DNA of 64,000 bases from Mycteria americana (lineage: Eukaryota > Chordata > Aves > Ciconiiformes > Ciconiidae). The stretch's first letter is position 1. Every line of letters starts with the position of its first letter. The stretch covers positions 220,799,887-220,863,886 of the forward strand of contig NC_134365.1 in the NCBI RefSeq assembly GCF_035582795.1. Direction: 5' to 3'. The notes below the pieces were generated by a model. It was not told where the DNA came from and ran no database searches. It worked only from the letters and a program-made list of their open reading frames with translations. Shown here one piece after another: positions 22,145-34,100 of this stretch. Position numbers and translations under genes: made by a program.

Positions 22145-25100
22145 GTAAGTGCCCGTCCATCCTAAAAACACCTTCGTTTCACGGGGTACATGACCCCTCC
22201 AAAGCGTTGGTGGCTTTGGGGGTCCCTCGCGTGTCCTTCATTGGGGACAAATTCCCATCCGCGGATGCGCTGCCAGATGGCCAAGAGCCCTTTCCGGCTG
22301 TCCCAAGGGGATGAGCTCTTGTTTGTAGGAGCGACTTCCCCAATAAAAAGGTGATTTTGGGGTGGGAAGAAGCAGTTTTCAGGTTAAATAGCACCAAATT
22401 TTGGTGCAAAGTGGTTTTAGAGAGATATATATATTATATGCTATATTTATATATAGCATCTCCTGGCGATGCTATATAAGATCCCAGTAAACGGGTGTGC
22501 TCTTGGCCAGCCCTGAGATGCTGAACCAAAAATTGCCTTTTCCTTGGCAGGTGGGGCTTAAACGGTCCTTTTGCTTGGGATTCCCCATGTCATACCCCTT
22601 ATCGAGCAAATTGGCATTTCCCCCCCCAGAAAATCACCGTCTCTCCGCCTGGGACCGTGGGCTTTGCCGTGAGAAAAAGGGGGAAAAATATTCTCGTGCA
22701 TGCACTAAATATTTTATCGATGGGTGAAGTTTTATCCCGTCCACGGAAGAATTAACGCTGCTTGGGGGATGCAGAGGCGGTTAGCTCACTCCAAAGCAGG
22801 GACGCGTGCTTTGGGGTCTTTCCTGGGGTGGGTTTTTGGCATTGCCGGCCCCTCGGCTGTTGTTTGAAGATGGACTTGGGTTCCCATCGCTCCGGGTGTT
22901 TGTGCCGGGAAGTGCTTGGAAGCGCCACCTCCTCCTGCGGCACAGCGGTGCTGGCACCCACGGGGCTTTTAATAGCTCCAGGCGAAGCCCAGAAATACCC
23001 ATTCCCGCGGGGGATGAGCCGAGAACTCGCGGGAACGGGGCTGGCAGGGCTCTCTCACCCTGCTTCGATGCTGATTTAAGAGGACGGGCTGGACCGTTCC
23101 CTTCCAACAGCCGCCAGCAGCCAAGCGTGAAGTCCCCGGGGCTGAGCCCGGCAGCGTAACCCTTGCTGGCCAGGGCAGAGCTGTGTGGAGCAGGGGTGTT
23201 TTTCTTTGCATGCACCCGAAATCCAGATCCCTGCGGCATCATTGCCCCAAGATATTCTCCTGGGGTCCAGCATCCCCACAGTGTTCTTCCCGGAAGATAT
23301 TCTCTCGGGGTCCAGCATCCCCGCAGCATCATTACTCCAAGATATTCTCCTGGAGTCCAGCATCCCTGCAACATCCTCCCTCCAAGATATTCTTGTGGGA
23401 TCCAGCATCCCTGCAGCATCATTCCCCCAAGATGTTCTCCTGGGGTTGGGTATCCCCACAACATCAGCCCCCCCAGGATATTCTCCTGGGGTCTGGCATC
23501 CCCACGGCATCATTCCCCCAAGATATTCTCCTGGGGTCCAGCATCCTTGCAGCGTCATTCCCCCAAGATATTCTCCTGGAGGGCTCTGCCCCCTATCCAG
23601 CTCCTTCTCCGGCCGTTGTCCCCATTGCCGGACAACAGCCGTTGGTGGCCGAGAACGGGGAGCTCTTGGCTCCTGCGTAAAACATCCATGGAAATAATTT
23701 TGGGTGAATTTTGCAGCATTTTTACCTGATGTACCAGTTCAGAGCGAAGCGCTTGTCCTCTCCGATCTCGGGGTGAAAAGCGCTATTGAAGCATCAAGCG
23801 TTATAATTAAGTGGGGTAACGAGGAACCTCCCAAGGCCGCGGCTGGTGACACCTTGGGGACATCGGCAGGGCCCCAAGGCAAGGCAGTGTGCCCGGCGGC
23901 ATTTCTTTTTAAAGAAGTATCTCTTACTGAATTATTAATATGTTACTTTTATATCATATATGGTTTATATCAATAATTTATAAAGAGATATTTCTTATTC
24001 AGGCAGCTCCCTGCGGTGCCCCAGGGACGATGCCCGCCCCGTGATGGCCCCAGTAGCAGGGATGCTCAGCTGACCCCGCACCCCACTACAGCCCCCAACC
24101 CTGGTCACTTTGGGATCATTTTGGGTGGATTTTTACCGACTCCAGCACTGGGCTATGGCAACTGGGAGCCCAGTTTGGCTGAGCATTACCTTGGGGACAT
24201 GGGCCACCCCACGGGGCCGGACCCCAGGGATGCTGCTCCTCACCTTGCTTGAACCCGCCAGCCTCGGCGAAGAGGGTGCGAATTTTCCCTTTTAAGGGCA
24301 ACGCCGCAGCCGTATCTTCAAATCTCTCTCCTGCCTTTGAATTTCTTTGTGCTGCAGCCATAACATAAGTGAAACCAGGATTTTTATTTCTCTTTTTGAT
24401 TTATTATATAGCGGAGCTGGGATGTTTTATTTCAGATGGCACCAGCCAGGGCTGGGGGGGCAGAGGGGGACCGAGCCCTGCAAGGGAGTTGCTTTAATTA
24501 TAGGCGAGAGCACGGAGGACCGGATATAACTTGGCACCAGGACGGCTGGCTGGGAGCAGAGATTTACGTGCTCCCTGACCGACGGTGAAGGAATAAGCTT
24601 TATTTTTTTATTTTTTTTTTCCCCCTCCCTAAGTCAATGGAGAGGGCCGGCATCATGAGGTCGGTCGTCTGCTTGAGGAAGCGGTCATCGCTTCTTGGGG
24701 ATTTTGGGGCGTTGGAGCATCCGTCCCACGTCACAGTGATGGTCCGTCCGTCCTGGTGTCCGTCTCCAGCAGGTGATGCTGGGAAGGGATTAATAATGGG
24801 GTCCAGCAAATATGCGGCAATGCTCCCCCAAAATATTCTCCTGGGATCCAGCATCCCTTCGGCGTCATTCCCCCAAGATGTTCTCTTGGGGTCCGGCATC
24901 CCTGCAGCGTCATTCCCCCAAGATATTTTCCCAGCCCCCGTGGTTTGGGGGTGGCTTTGGTGGAAGCGAGCGCTGCCGTGCCGGCTGTTTGCTGGGTTCG
25001 GCCACCCGGCGTGTCCTGGCTGGGAGAGGTAACGTGCTGTTCTCCCTCCGCAGCAGGACTGTTTGTCCTGGGTGCTTTCCAGCGATCCTCTGTGGGGCTG

Positions 25101-28100
25101 GAGCCAGCCGAGCCGTCCAGGGTGCAGAAGAGCTCCTTCACCCTGTGTCCGATGCCACGCACGAGGCTTTTAATTCCCCACGCGCCGTTAGCAGCACGTC
25201 CCGCTCCGGCACACGACACAGGGGCCTTGGAAAGAAAGGATGCTTTCCAGAAAGCAAGAAAAAAACCCCCAAAAACTCGAAGACAGAGAAGTTTTTCCGC
25301 CTCCAGCATCCCATGAGCTGCTGGGATGGGCAGCACATGCGTGCACACCCATGCACACGCGTGTGCAGCAAGCTGGCACCGAGCAAGGGTGCGTTTGGGG
25401 TGGATTTGGTGTCCATTTGCTGCTCGGTGAAGGTATGAGCGGGATGCCAGGCTGGCAACCCCTTGCATCTTTCTTTTCCCTGTGGCCAAATCCAGCACGG
25501 GATGGAAAATTAGGTATGTTCGCTGCCATGCTCTGTTTGTTGACTTAGCAGCAGTCGGATTAAACAGGAAAATATTGATTTAAATATAGCACATCGCGGG
25601 AGCGGAGGAGTCGTGGGAACGCAGCCCCCGGCGCCCTGGCCGCTGCCTTCCCCACCTGCTGCTCCCCAAGCCGGGTGGCTGCACCCCGAAAAAGTCATCG
25701 GGGATGGAGGGGGATCCCCAGAGAGAAACACTGGGGTCACGTTCCCAGGGACGCTTGCGTAAAACTCCCCCATCCCTCCCGAGCATCCTCCCTCTGAGCT
25801 TGCCCCAGCATGGCTCATCCTCCAGAAGCTCGTCCTCGGTTTGGGGACAGCTCAAGGGCTGGATCCGTGCACCGGCCATATATTCCTTGGCCAAAGTTTG
25901 GCATCTTTGGACCTATTTATCCCTCCGTTCCCTTTCCGTAAATCTCCATAGAAACCAGGTTTTGGGCCGCGGCTGGGAGTTTTGTCATTTTTTGGCATTA
26001 CTGGAAATCTATAATTAAAGCCGTTGCGGGTGGGGGGGGGAGGATGGGGACGGGTAAATCTTGGCTTTCCTCTCCCAGTGCCTGCGCCGAGAGTTTGCCC
26101 AGTTTTTGTGCCCCTGGCTCCGCTGTGCTCAGCGAAATGCTGGGGTGGGGGGAAACTGAGGCACACAGACAGCCCCCACTGCCCTTCGGGGGGAGGTTGG
26201 AGGTGGGATGGAGTGAGGAGAAGTTGGCCAGCATTGAGGGGACCCACAGGTGATGCTACCTATCAGCAGCATGGACCAACTCTGGGACCGCCGGGATGGG
26301 GCCAAGCAACACGGCCGGGGGGGTGAACCAGCCCAAATCCCCTTAACTCTGCCCATTTTTGCCCCTTCCCTGCTATCAGGGTTTTGAATGCCCTTGGGTG
26401 ACGCAGAGGACGTCTGGTGTCACCCAGAGCCACCCCCCCCTTGCTCCTTGTCCCTTGTCCCCCACTTTAATTAAAAGCTTCTAATTAATTAGGCAGCAAA
26501 CTCCAACAGAGGGGATGGACCAGCCAGGATACACATCCTTGGAGCCCAAACACACCCGGGTAGCACCCCATGGGTGGGGGGTGCCTTGTGATGGTGGCCG
26601 TGAGGCAGGATCCGGCCCCGGAGCAAGAGGGTTAGCGCCGGGCTGAGCTTGGTGCCGGGGGCTGGCCTTGGCCCGCGGCCGCCTGGCCCAAAGGTCAGGC
26701 TCTTGGCAGGATGCCGGGGCTGCAGCGAGGCTGGGAGGCCGGGACGGGCTCGGCGTGAGCTCCGCTTCCAGCCTGCGGAGAGACCCATGGGCCCGCGCAG
26801 GTGCTGGGGTGCACGTGCAGGGGTGCACGGGGAGGTCCCTGGTGCAGGGGTGCACGTGCAGGGGTGTACGGAGAGGTCCCTGGTGCAGCGATGCCCGTGC
26901 AGGGGTGCATGGCGAGGTCCCTGGCGCTGGGGCGCTGGGGCGAGGGCGCACGCGCAGGGGGACGCAGGGAGATGCGTGGTGCTGCTATCGCGTGCGTCCC
27001 TGTACACGAAGATCTGTCGTGCTGGTGCGTACGTGCAGGGGTGCACGGAGAGGTCCCTGGCGCAGGGGTGCACGGGGAGATCCCTGGTGCCGGGGTGCGT
27101 GCGCAGGGGTCCAGAGGGAGATCCCTGATGCCGACGTGCACACGCGGAGTTGCGCGGGGAGATTCTGGCGCTGGTGCGCACGTGCAAGGGTGCGTAAGGA
27201 GATTCGTGGCGTTGGTCTGCACGCACAGGGGTGCACGGGGAGATCCATGGCGCTGGGGTGTACGTGCAGGTATGCATGGGGAAGTCCTTGTGGTAGGGGT
27301 GCACACACACGGGTGCACGGGGAGGTCCCTGGTGCTGGTGCAAGGGTGCATAAGGGTGCAAGGATCCGTAAAGAGATCAGTTGTGCCAGTTTGCATGTGC
27401 AAGGGTGCGTAGGGAGATTCATGGTGCTGGTTTGCGCACGCACAAGGACGCACAGGGAGATCCCCTGTGCCGTTTCGCACGTGCAGGGGCGCACAGGGAG
27501 ACCGGTAGCGCCGCTGTGCGCCTGCATCCCTGCACGGGGAGATCCCAGGCGCTGGGGTGCATGGGCAGGGGCGCGGGGATAGATGCGGGGTGCTCTGTGT
27601 GCAGGGGTGCACGGAGACGTCGGTGCTCCCAGTGCACACACCCAGCGACGCACAGGGATGGTGCAGGGCTGCACCATCACCGTGTGTGCATCGCAGGGGC
27701 CGCTCTGCATTTCTGGGCAGCCTGCCTGCACCCTGCCCGCATGCGTGCACGGGGCTTCATGCCTGGGCTTTTCCATGCAAAATCGCACGCCTCCAAAGCT
27801 TCTGCTTGGAGGAGGTGGCCTCAATCTCCAATCTGCTCTTGCAGGGGAAGCCGCAGGTCGGCATCTCTGAGATGTGCACGTGCGTGGTCGGTACCCTCCA
27901 GCCAAACTCAGCGGAGATGGAGGCTTAAAGCTTCCCGGGTCTCGTTGCTGCGGCGTTGGTCCATCCTTGCAAGGGTTATGGCATTTAGAGCCTTTCCCAG
28001 GGATATTTCCGAAGCAGGAGGTTTCCCAGAGATGCTGATCCCCATGTGATGGGAGGGACCAGAGAGGTGACGTGCTGAGGTCTCCGCTTGCTGTGACTTC

Positions 28101-31100
28101 GTTGCTGAGCTCCATCACCCATCTGGTGCAGGCAGGTCCTGATGGGGCAGTTCCCGCAGCTTCAGATCTGCAGCAGGGACTTCTCCTAAATTCAGGATGG
28201 AGAAGGTGGTGCCGTCACATGAAGGGAAGATGCAGCGGGGCAGCACTGGGGTTTGGTCTGTACAGAGTTTCTTCCCCTTCTCCCAGGGCTTTCCTCTGGA
28301 AAGCAGGGGGAGAGACTCCCTTCCTCCCTTCCTTCCTTCCTTCCTTCCTTCCATCCATCCATCCATCCATCCATCCATCCATCCATCTCCATCCATCTAG
28401 CTCCATTCATTTATCCATCTCCATCCACCCATCTCCATCCATATACACATCTCTATCTACCCATCTCCATCCACCCATCCATTTATCTCCATCCACCCAT
28501 CTCCATCCATCTCTACCCATCCATCTCCATCCATCCATCCACCCATCTCCATCCATCTCTACCCATCCATCTCCATCCATCCATCCACCCGTCTCCATCC
28601 ATCTCTACCCATCCATCTCCATCCATCCATCCATCCATCTCCATCCGTCTCTACCTATCCATCTCCCTCCGTCCATCCATCTCCATCCATCTCCTCCCAT
28701 CTGTCTCCATCCACCCATCGCCCTCCACCTATCTCCATCACCCATCCCCACCACCCATCCAAAACAACAGGCCCCACCAGCCATACAGCCATGATTTTCA
28801 AAGCAGCCATGGTCCATCTTCCAGGACATCTCCTCCTGAAGGCATCAAGCCCAGCTTGCACAGAAAGAACCCACTAAACCAAATACATTGTGATTTCCAC
28901 CATGGTGTTTCCAGGCCAGGATGTGTCTGGAGAAGAAAAATCAGCCACTTCCACCCCCTCTCCCTCAACGTGGCTCTTTTTAAAGCTCTGATGGTTGGTC
29001 CCGGTGGGGCTGTTTCTCCGGGCTCCCTCGGTTTCCATGGAGAGGATGGGTGAGGAATTTCAAAGGGAATGGCTCCAGTAGATGAACTCTTCTCTAAAAA
29101 TAGCGTGTTTGCTTTTGGGTCTTTGGGAACTGCAGCCCGGCCAATGGGAGGGAGAATGAAAATCAGCATCTGGATAAAAATATTCCAGTAACTTGCTTTT
29201 CATGCAAACTCCTGTCGGAGCTGCTGGGCTTCTGGGGATTGGGGGGCTGGTTCCAGTCTGCCCTGTCCCTGCCCGCACTGATACCAGTTGCTCCATGACC
29301 GCCGTTCCTGGTTGCAGATGGAGGCTGGCCCCAAGCTGCGTGTCCCCCTGTGCCTTATATAAATTAATTGAAGTTGAATCCCTTTAATTTGAGGGTAGAA
29401 GGGTTGAGGGCAGGAACATGGGCTTGTGTGACCCCCATGTCCTGCAATGTCCCAGAGCCCCTGGGCATGTCCCTTCTTGGGAACCAGGGAATGGCCACCA
29501 CCACCTTCTACCCCACCGGTGACATCCAAGACACCAACGAACCCTACTAGGACATCTCTGCATGGATGTGCTGGGGAAAGGACATCTGTGGTAGTGTCCA
29601 CCACCAGGTCCCCTCCAGAGGAGCCACCATCCCAATGTGGGAACAGCCACCACCAGGTCCCCTCCGGAGAAGCCACCATCCCGACAGGGGGACGGCCACC
29701 ACCAGGACCCCCCTGGAGGAGTCACCATCCCAATGTGGGGACGGCCACCACCAGGTCCTCTCCGGACAAGCCACCATCCTGACGTGGGGACGGCCACCAC
29801 CAGATTCCGCCTCAAGGAGCCACTATCCCCATGTGGGGACAGCCACCATCAGGTCCCCTCTGGAGGAGCCACCATCCTGATGTGGGGATTGCCACCACCA
29901 CATACCCACTGGAGGAGTCACTACGCCAACATGGGGATGGCCACCACCAGGTCCCCTCCGAAGAAGCCACTGTCCCAACGTGGGGAGGGCCACCACCAGC
30001 TCCCCTCCAGAGGAGTGACCATCGTGATGGGGGGACGGCTACCACCAAGTCCCTCCGGAAGAGCCACCATCCCAACAGGGGGACATCAGCATCCCCACGC
30101 GGCTCCTGGGGCTGGAGAAGGTTTCCTTGGTGGTGCTGTAGAGTTGCTATTTGTGACCGCCCGTTCCCGAGCCTGCTGGTACTCTCCAAAAAAAACAAGA
30201 AGGGAGTTGTTTGCTTGGGAAGATTGGCATCTCCAAGCCCGGGATATGGTTTCCTGCTTTTTTTAGCTGGAGTAGCAGCAGACTCGTCGGCCTGCCCTGA
30301 TTTGGCATCCTTCTTCTTGGGGTTTTTTTTTTTTGGAAAGGTTTTATCCTGACCCCTCAGCAGAAACACTGTTGCTAGCAGTAGGGGATCAGTTTTGGTC
30401 CTTTTTTTTTTTTTTTTTGGTTGCCCAAAACCCCGGTGAGATGGGATGTAGATGGCTCAGAGCCTCAGTAAGCGGAGAGGGGACTCGTCCCTTGGTCATC
30501 CGAACCCGGTGCAGGTCAGTAGATGCTGAAATGCCCTTTTTTCGCTCCCCCCTGCCCCAGGGTGCTGCTGTGACAATGACACAGCAGGGAAGGCGTCACC
30601 TCTCGCCTTGCTGTGATGTGACATGAGATGTGGGTGTTCCTAACGAGGTCCGTGTTCCCCCTGCCACCGGTTCCCTGCCATCTGTGTTGCAGTTGTGCTG
30701 GGCAGGGGACCTGCTGAGCACGGGGTGCTGCGGGGCTGGGTGTCCGTGGGGATGGAGACTGGCATGGGCACAAAGGGGGTCTTCTCCTGGTGGTTGCACC
30801 CAGGCTGCTGCCAAGAGCATGGATCCAGGTGTGGGGGACATGGAAGGGCCGGGGCAGGGGCACGTCATGGGCTGTTCGGGGCTCCTGGCTCCTGTATGTC
30901 CATCAGCTCCTGGGTGTCCATCAGCTCCTGGGTGTCCATCAGCTCCTGGATGCTTGTGGATTTGTGGGTGCCCATGGACTCCTGGTACTTGTTGGCTCCT
31001 GGGTGTCCCATCAGCTCCTGGGTGCTCATGGACTCCTGGGTGTCCATCAGCTCCTGGGTACTTGCGGATTCATGGGTGCTCTGGTACCTGTTGGATCCTA

Positions 31101-34100
31101 AGCATCCATCCATCAGCTCCTGGGTGCCTATCAGCTCCTGGATGTCTGTCAGCTCCTGGATGCTTGTGGATTTCTGGGTGCCCATGGACTCCTGGTACCT
31201 GTTGGCTCCTGGGTGCCCATCAGCTCATGGGTGCCTGTCATCTTGTGGTTGCTTGTGGGTTCATGGGTGTCTATGGACTTCTGGTACCTGTTGGATCCTG
31301 GGAATCCGTCAGCTCCTGCATCCCCATGCACTCTGGGTGCCCATTGGCTTCTGGGTGTCCACGGACTTCTGGGTACCTGCTGGATGCTGACCATCCATCA
31401 GTTCTTGGGTGCCCATGGACTCTGGATGCCCATAAGCTTCTGGGTGTCTGTTGGCTCCTGGGTGTCCGTCAGCTCCTTTGTGCTTGTTGATTCATGGGTG
31501 CCCATGGAATCCTGGTACCAATTGGATCCTGGGCAGCTCCTGGGTGCCCGTGGGATGCCCACTGGCTTCTGGGTGCCCCTGGACTCATGGGTGTCTGTTG
31601 GCTCCTGGTGCCCAACATCTCCTGGGTGCCCGTAAGCTCCTTGGTGTTGCCAGGTCCTGGTGCCCATCAGCTCCTGGGTGCCCATGGACTCCAGGGTAGC
31701 TCCTGGGCATCCATCAGCTTCTGAGCATCCATCAGCTCTTGGGTGCCCTTTGGCACCTGGATACCTCTTGGCTTCTGGTGCCCCCGGAATTCTGGGTCCA
31801 CACGGAGGCCTGGATGCCCATCAGCTTCTGGTGCCCATATGCTCCTGGTGCCCATTGGCTCCTGGGTGCCCTTTGGCTCTCGGGTGCCCATTGGTTCCTG
31901 GTGCCCATCAGCTTCTGGGTGCCCATCAGCTCCTGATGCCCATCGGCTCCTGGGTGCCTATCATCTCCTGGGTGCCCTTTGGCTCCTGGATACCCATCAG
32001 CTCCTGGATGCCCTTTGGCTCCTGGGTGCCCTTTGGCTCCTGGGTACCCATCAGCTCCTGGATGCCCTTTGGCTCTTGGGTGCCCATTGGCTCCTGGTGC
32101 CCATTGGCTCTTGGGTGCCCGTCAGCTCCTGATGCCCATCGGCTCCTGGTGCCTATCGACTCCCAAATGCCCTTTGGCTCTTAGATGCCCATTGGCTCCT
32201 GGCCCCCATCAGCTCTTGGGTGCCAATCATCTCCTGGTGCCCAATGGCTCCTGGGGCCAATTGGCTCCTGGGTGCCCATTAGTTCCTGGTACCCAATGGT
32301 TCCTGGTGCCCATCACCCCTGGGTGCCAGGCTGGCACCCTCCTGGGTACCCCAAGTTTGCTTCCACCCCCCTTGCCTGGATCCATGCCCCATGCCACCAG
32401 GCACCCAGGGCACCTCCTACCCACATGTGCCAGGCTGGCACCCAGCGGTGATGCCAAAGGGTGCCAGCATTGGGCACCCTTCTCCCTGGCTTCCCTCTCC
32501 CCCCAAAATCCCAGTAACTATTGCTTTTGAGGTGTTGCGGGATGCGGGGTGCAGCTTGTGCCAGCAGCGGAGGATGCTGGTGGGGGATCCGGGAATGCTG
32601 GCGAGTCGCGGGGCGGCGATACCCCTCGCCCGGTGGGTGCGGGGCTGAGCGCGCCGGGAGGTGGCGGAGAAGGAGGAGGGGAGAAGAGCGCGGCTGACCT
32701 CAGCATCTGGAAAGCTGCGCTCTTGGGCCGCGGCCTGCGTGCCGAAAACCGGAGGCAAAAAAAACCTTCCATATTTGGTGAAAGCTGCTCTAGGGCTCGG
32801 CAAAGGCTGGCTGCAAACGGGGGGCAGATAAGCCCCCCACTGCGCCCTGGACCGCGGTGACATGAGTTTTGCAAGGGCTCTGCAAATGCGCCGGGGGATG
32901 GATGGTAGCGGGGAGGGGGGGGTAAAATGGGGTGAGCATCACGGATCGGATGGGCATGGGGAGGGGGGGACCCATGGGGTCCTGCCAGTGGCGGAGGGAG
33001 GATGCCCTGAGATGCACCAGCATGACCCTTGAGCCTCGTATTTTGGGGGGGGAACCCCTCGCACCCTGGCGCCAGTGATGCAAACCCTGATTTCAGGTGA
33101 AAATCCCATGGGAAAATCCCCACGACACATTTAGAGGATGAATTTTTGTTGCTTCAGGAAATGAGCCTCCCGCCGTCTCCCCGCTCCCCATCCCACCGGC
33201 ACCGCTCCAGCCCTGCCGCTCACCGGGACGGCAGCAGGATGCCCAGCATCCTTCCACCCTGCCCTGAAAAAATTGCTCCAACTCCTTTATTTTTTATTCC
33301 TGTTTTTTTCTCACACTTAAAAAGCAGAATTACAGCCAGGCCGTGTCCTCCCGGGATGAATCACCGCAGCCGAGAAGTCAAAGAAGGGAAAACAACTGAA
33401 TTCTCGCTGCATCTTTTTGGGGCTGAAGCCGCCCTCCTCCTCCTCCTCCTCCTCCTCCTCCTCCTCCTCCTCCTCCTCCTCCTCCTCCTCCTCCTCCTCC
33501 TCTTCCTCCCTGTCCCGGAGGCAGTTGTGCCGCTGGGTTTCTCCATGGGAGCATCCCTGAACAAATCAAGGCTCCTCTGCGAGCTGGGAGCCTGGGAAAA
33601 ACCACGACCGAGGGAAAAGCAAACATCTCCAGCCCCAGGGCTGTGAATAAACACGGGAGTATTATTAGTAACCGAAGCGGAGCTGAATCAGAGCTGCTGA
33701 TTTATGCTCTTATTTCCTTTCAAGAAGTTACGCTTCAGAAAGTGGCTCGAACTTTTCTTACCCGTGGGAGAAGAGCGAGCAGCTGGGCGGGGAGGGGATG
33801 CAGCCCCGGACGTGATGCTGTATGGCGTCGGCCTGGCTCGGGCATGGCCTCTCTTCTGCGGCACAGGTCCTCGTGTTCCCCTGGGATGTGGAGGGTGGTT
33901 TCCCTAGGACACGGGGCCTGGTGGTCCCAGGGATGGAGGTGATTGGTACCCAGGGATGGGGTGACATGTCCTGGGAAGGAGGTGACTGGTACTTGGGGAT
34001 GGTGGTGGTTGGTACCCAGGGATGGAGGTGACTGGTACCCAGGGACGGGGTGAGATGCTCCAGGAAGGAGGTGACTGGTAGCCCAAGATGGAGGTGACTG

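Noticed and set aside
26489-27750. Open frames of about 290-350 codons on both strands
   Set aside because: They are read-through of the GGGTGCACGGGGAG array. Composition is His/Thr/Pro or Cys/Gly/Arg monotony.
28318-28780. Telomere-like or subtelomeric repeat
   Set aside because: The units are CTTC and CCAT variants, not TTAGGG, and no interstitial telomeric repeat was found in the window.
23230-32340. CRISPR-like direct repeats
   Set aside because: Units are contiguous or degenerate tandem repeats without unique spacers of constant length, in a vertebrate genome.
30630-32530. Ser/Trp/Pro-rich open frames of up to 286 codons
   Set aside because: They are read-through of the 18-bp minisatellite in all three frames.
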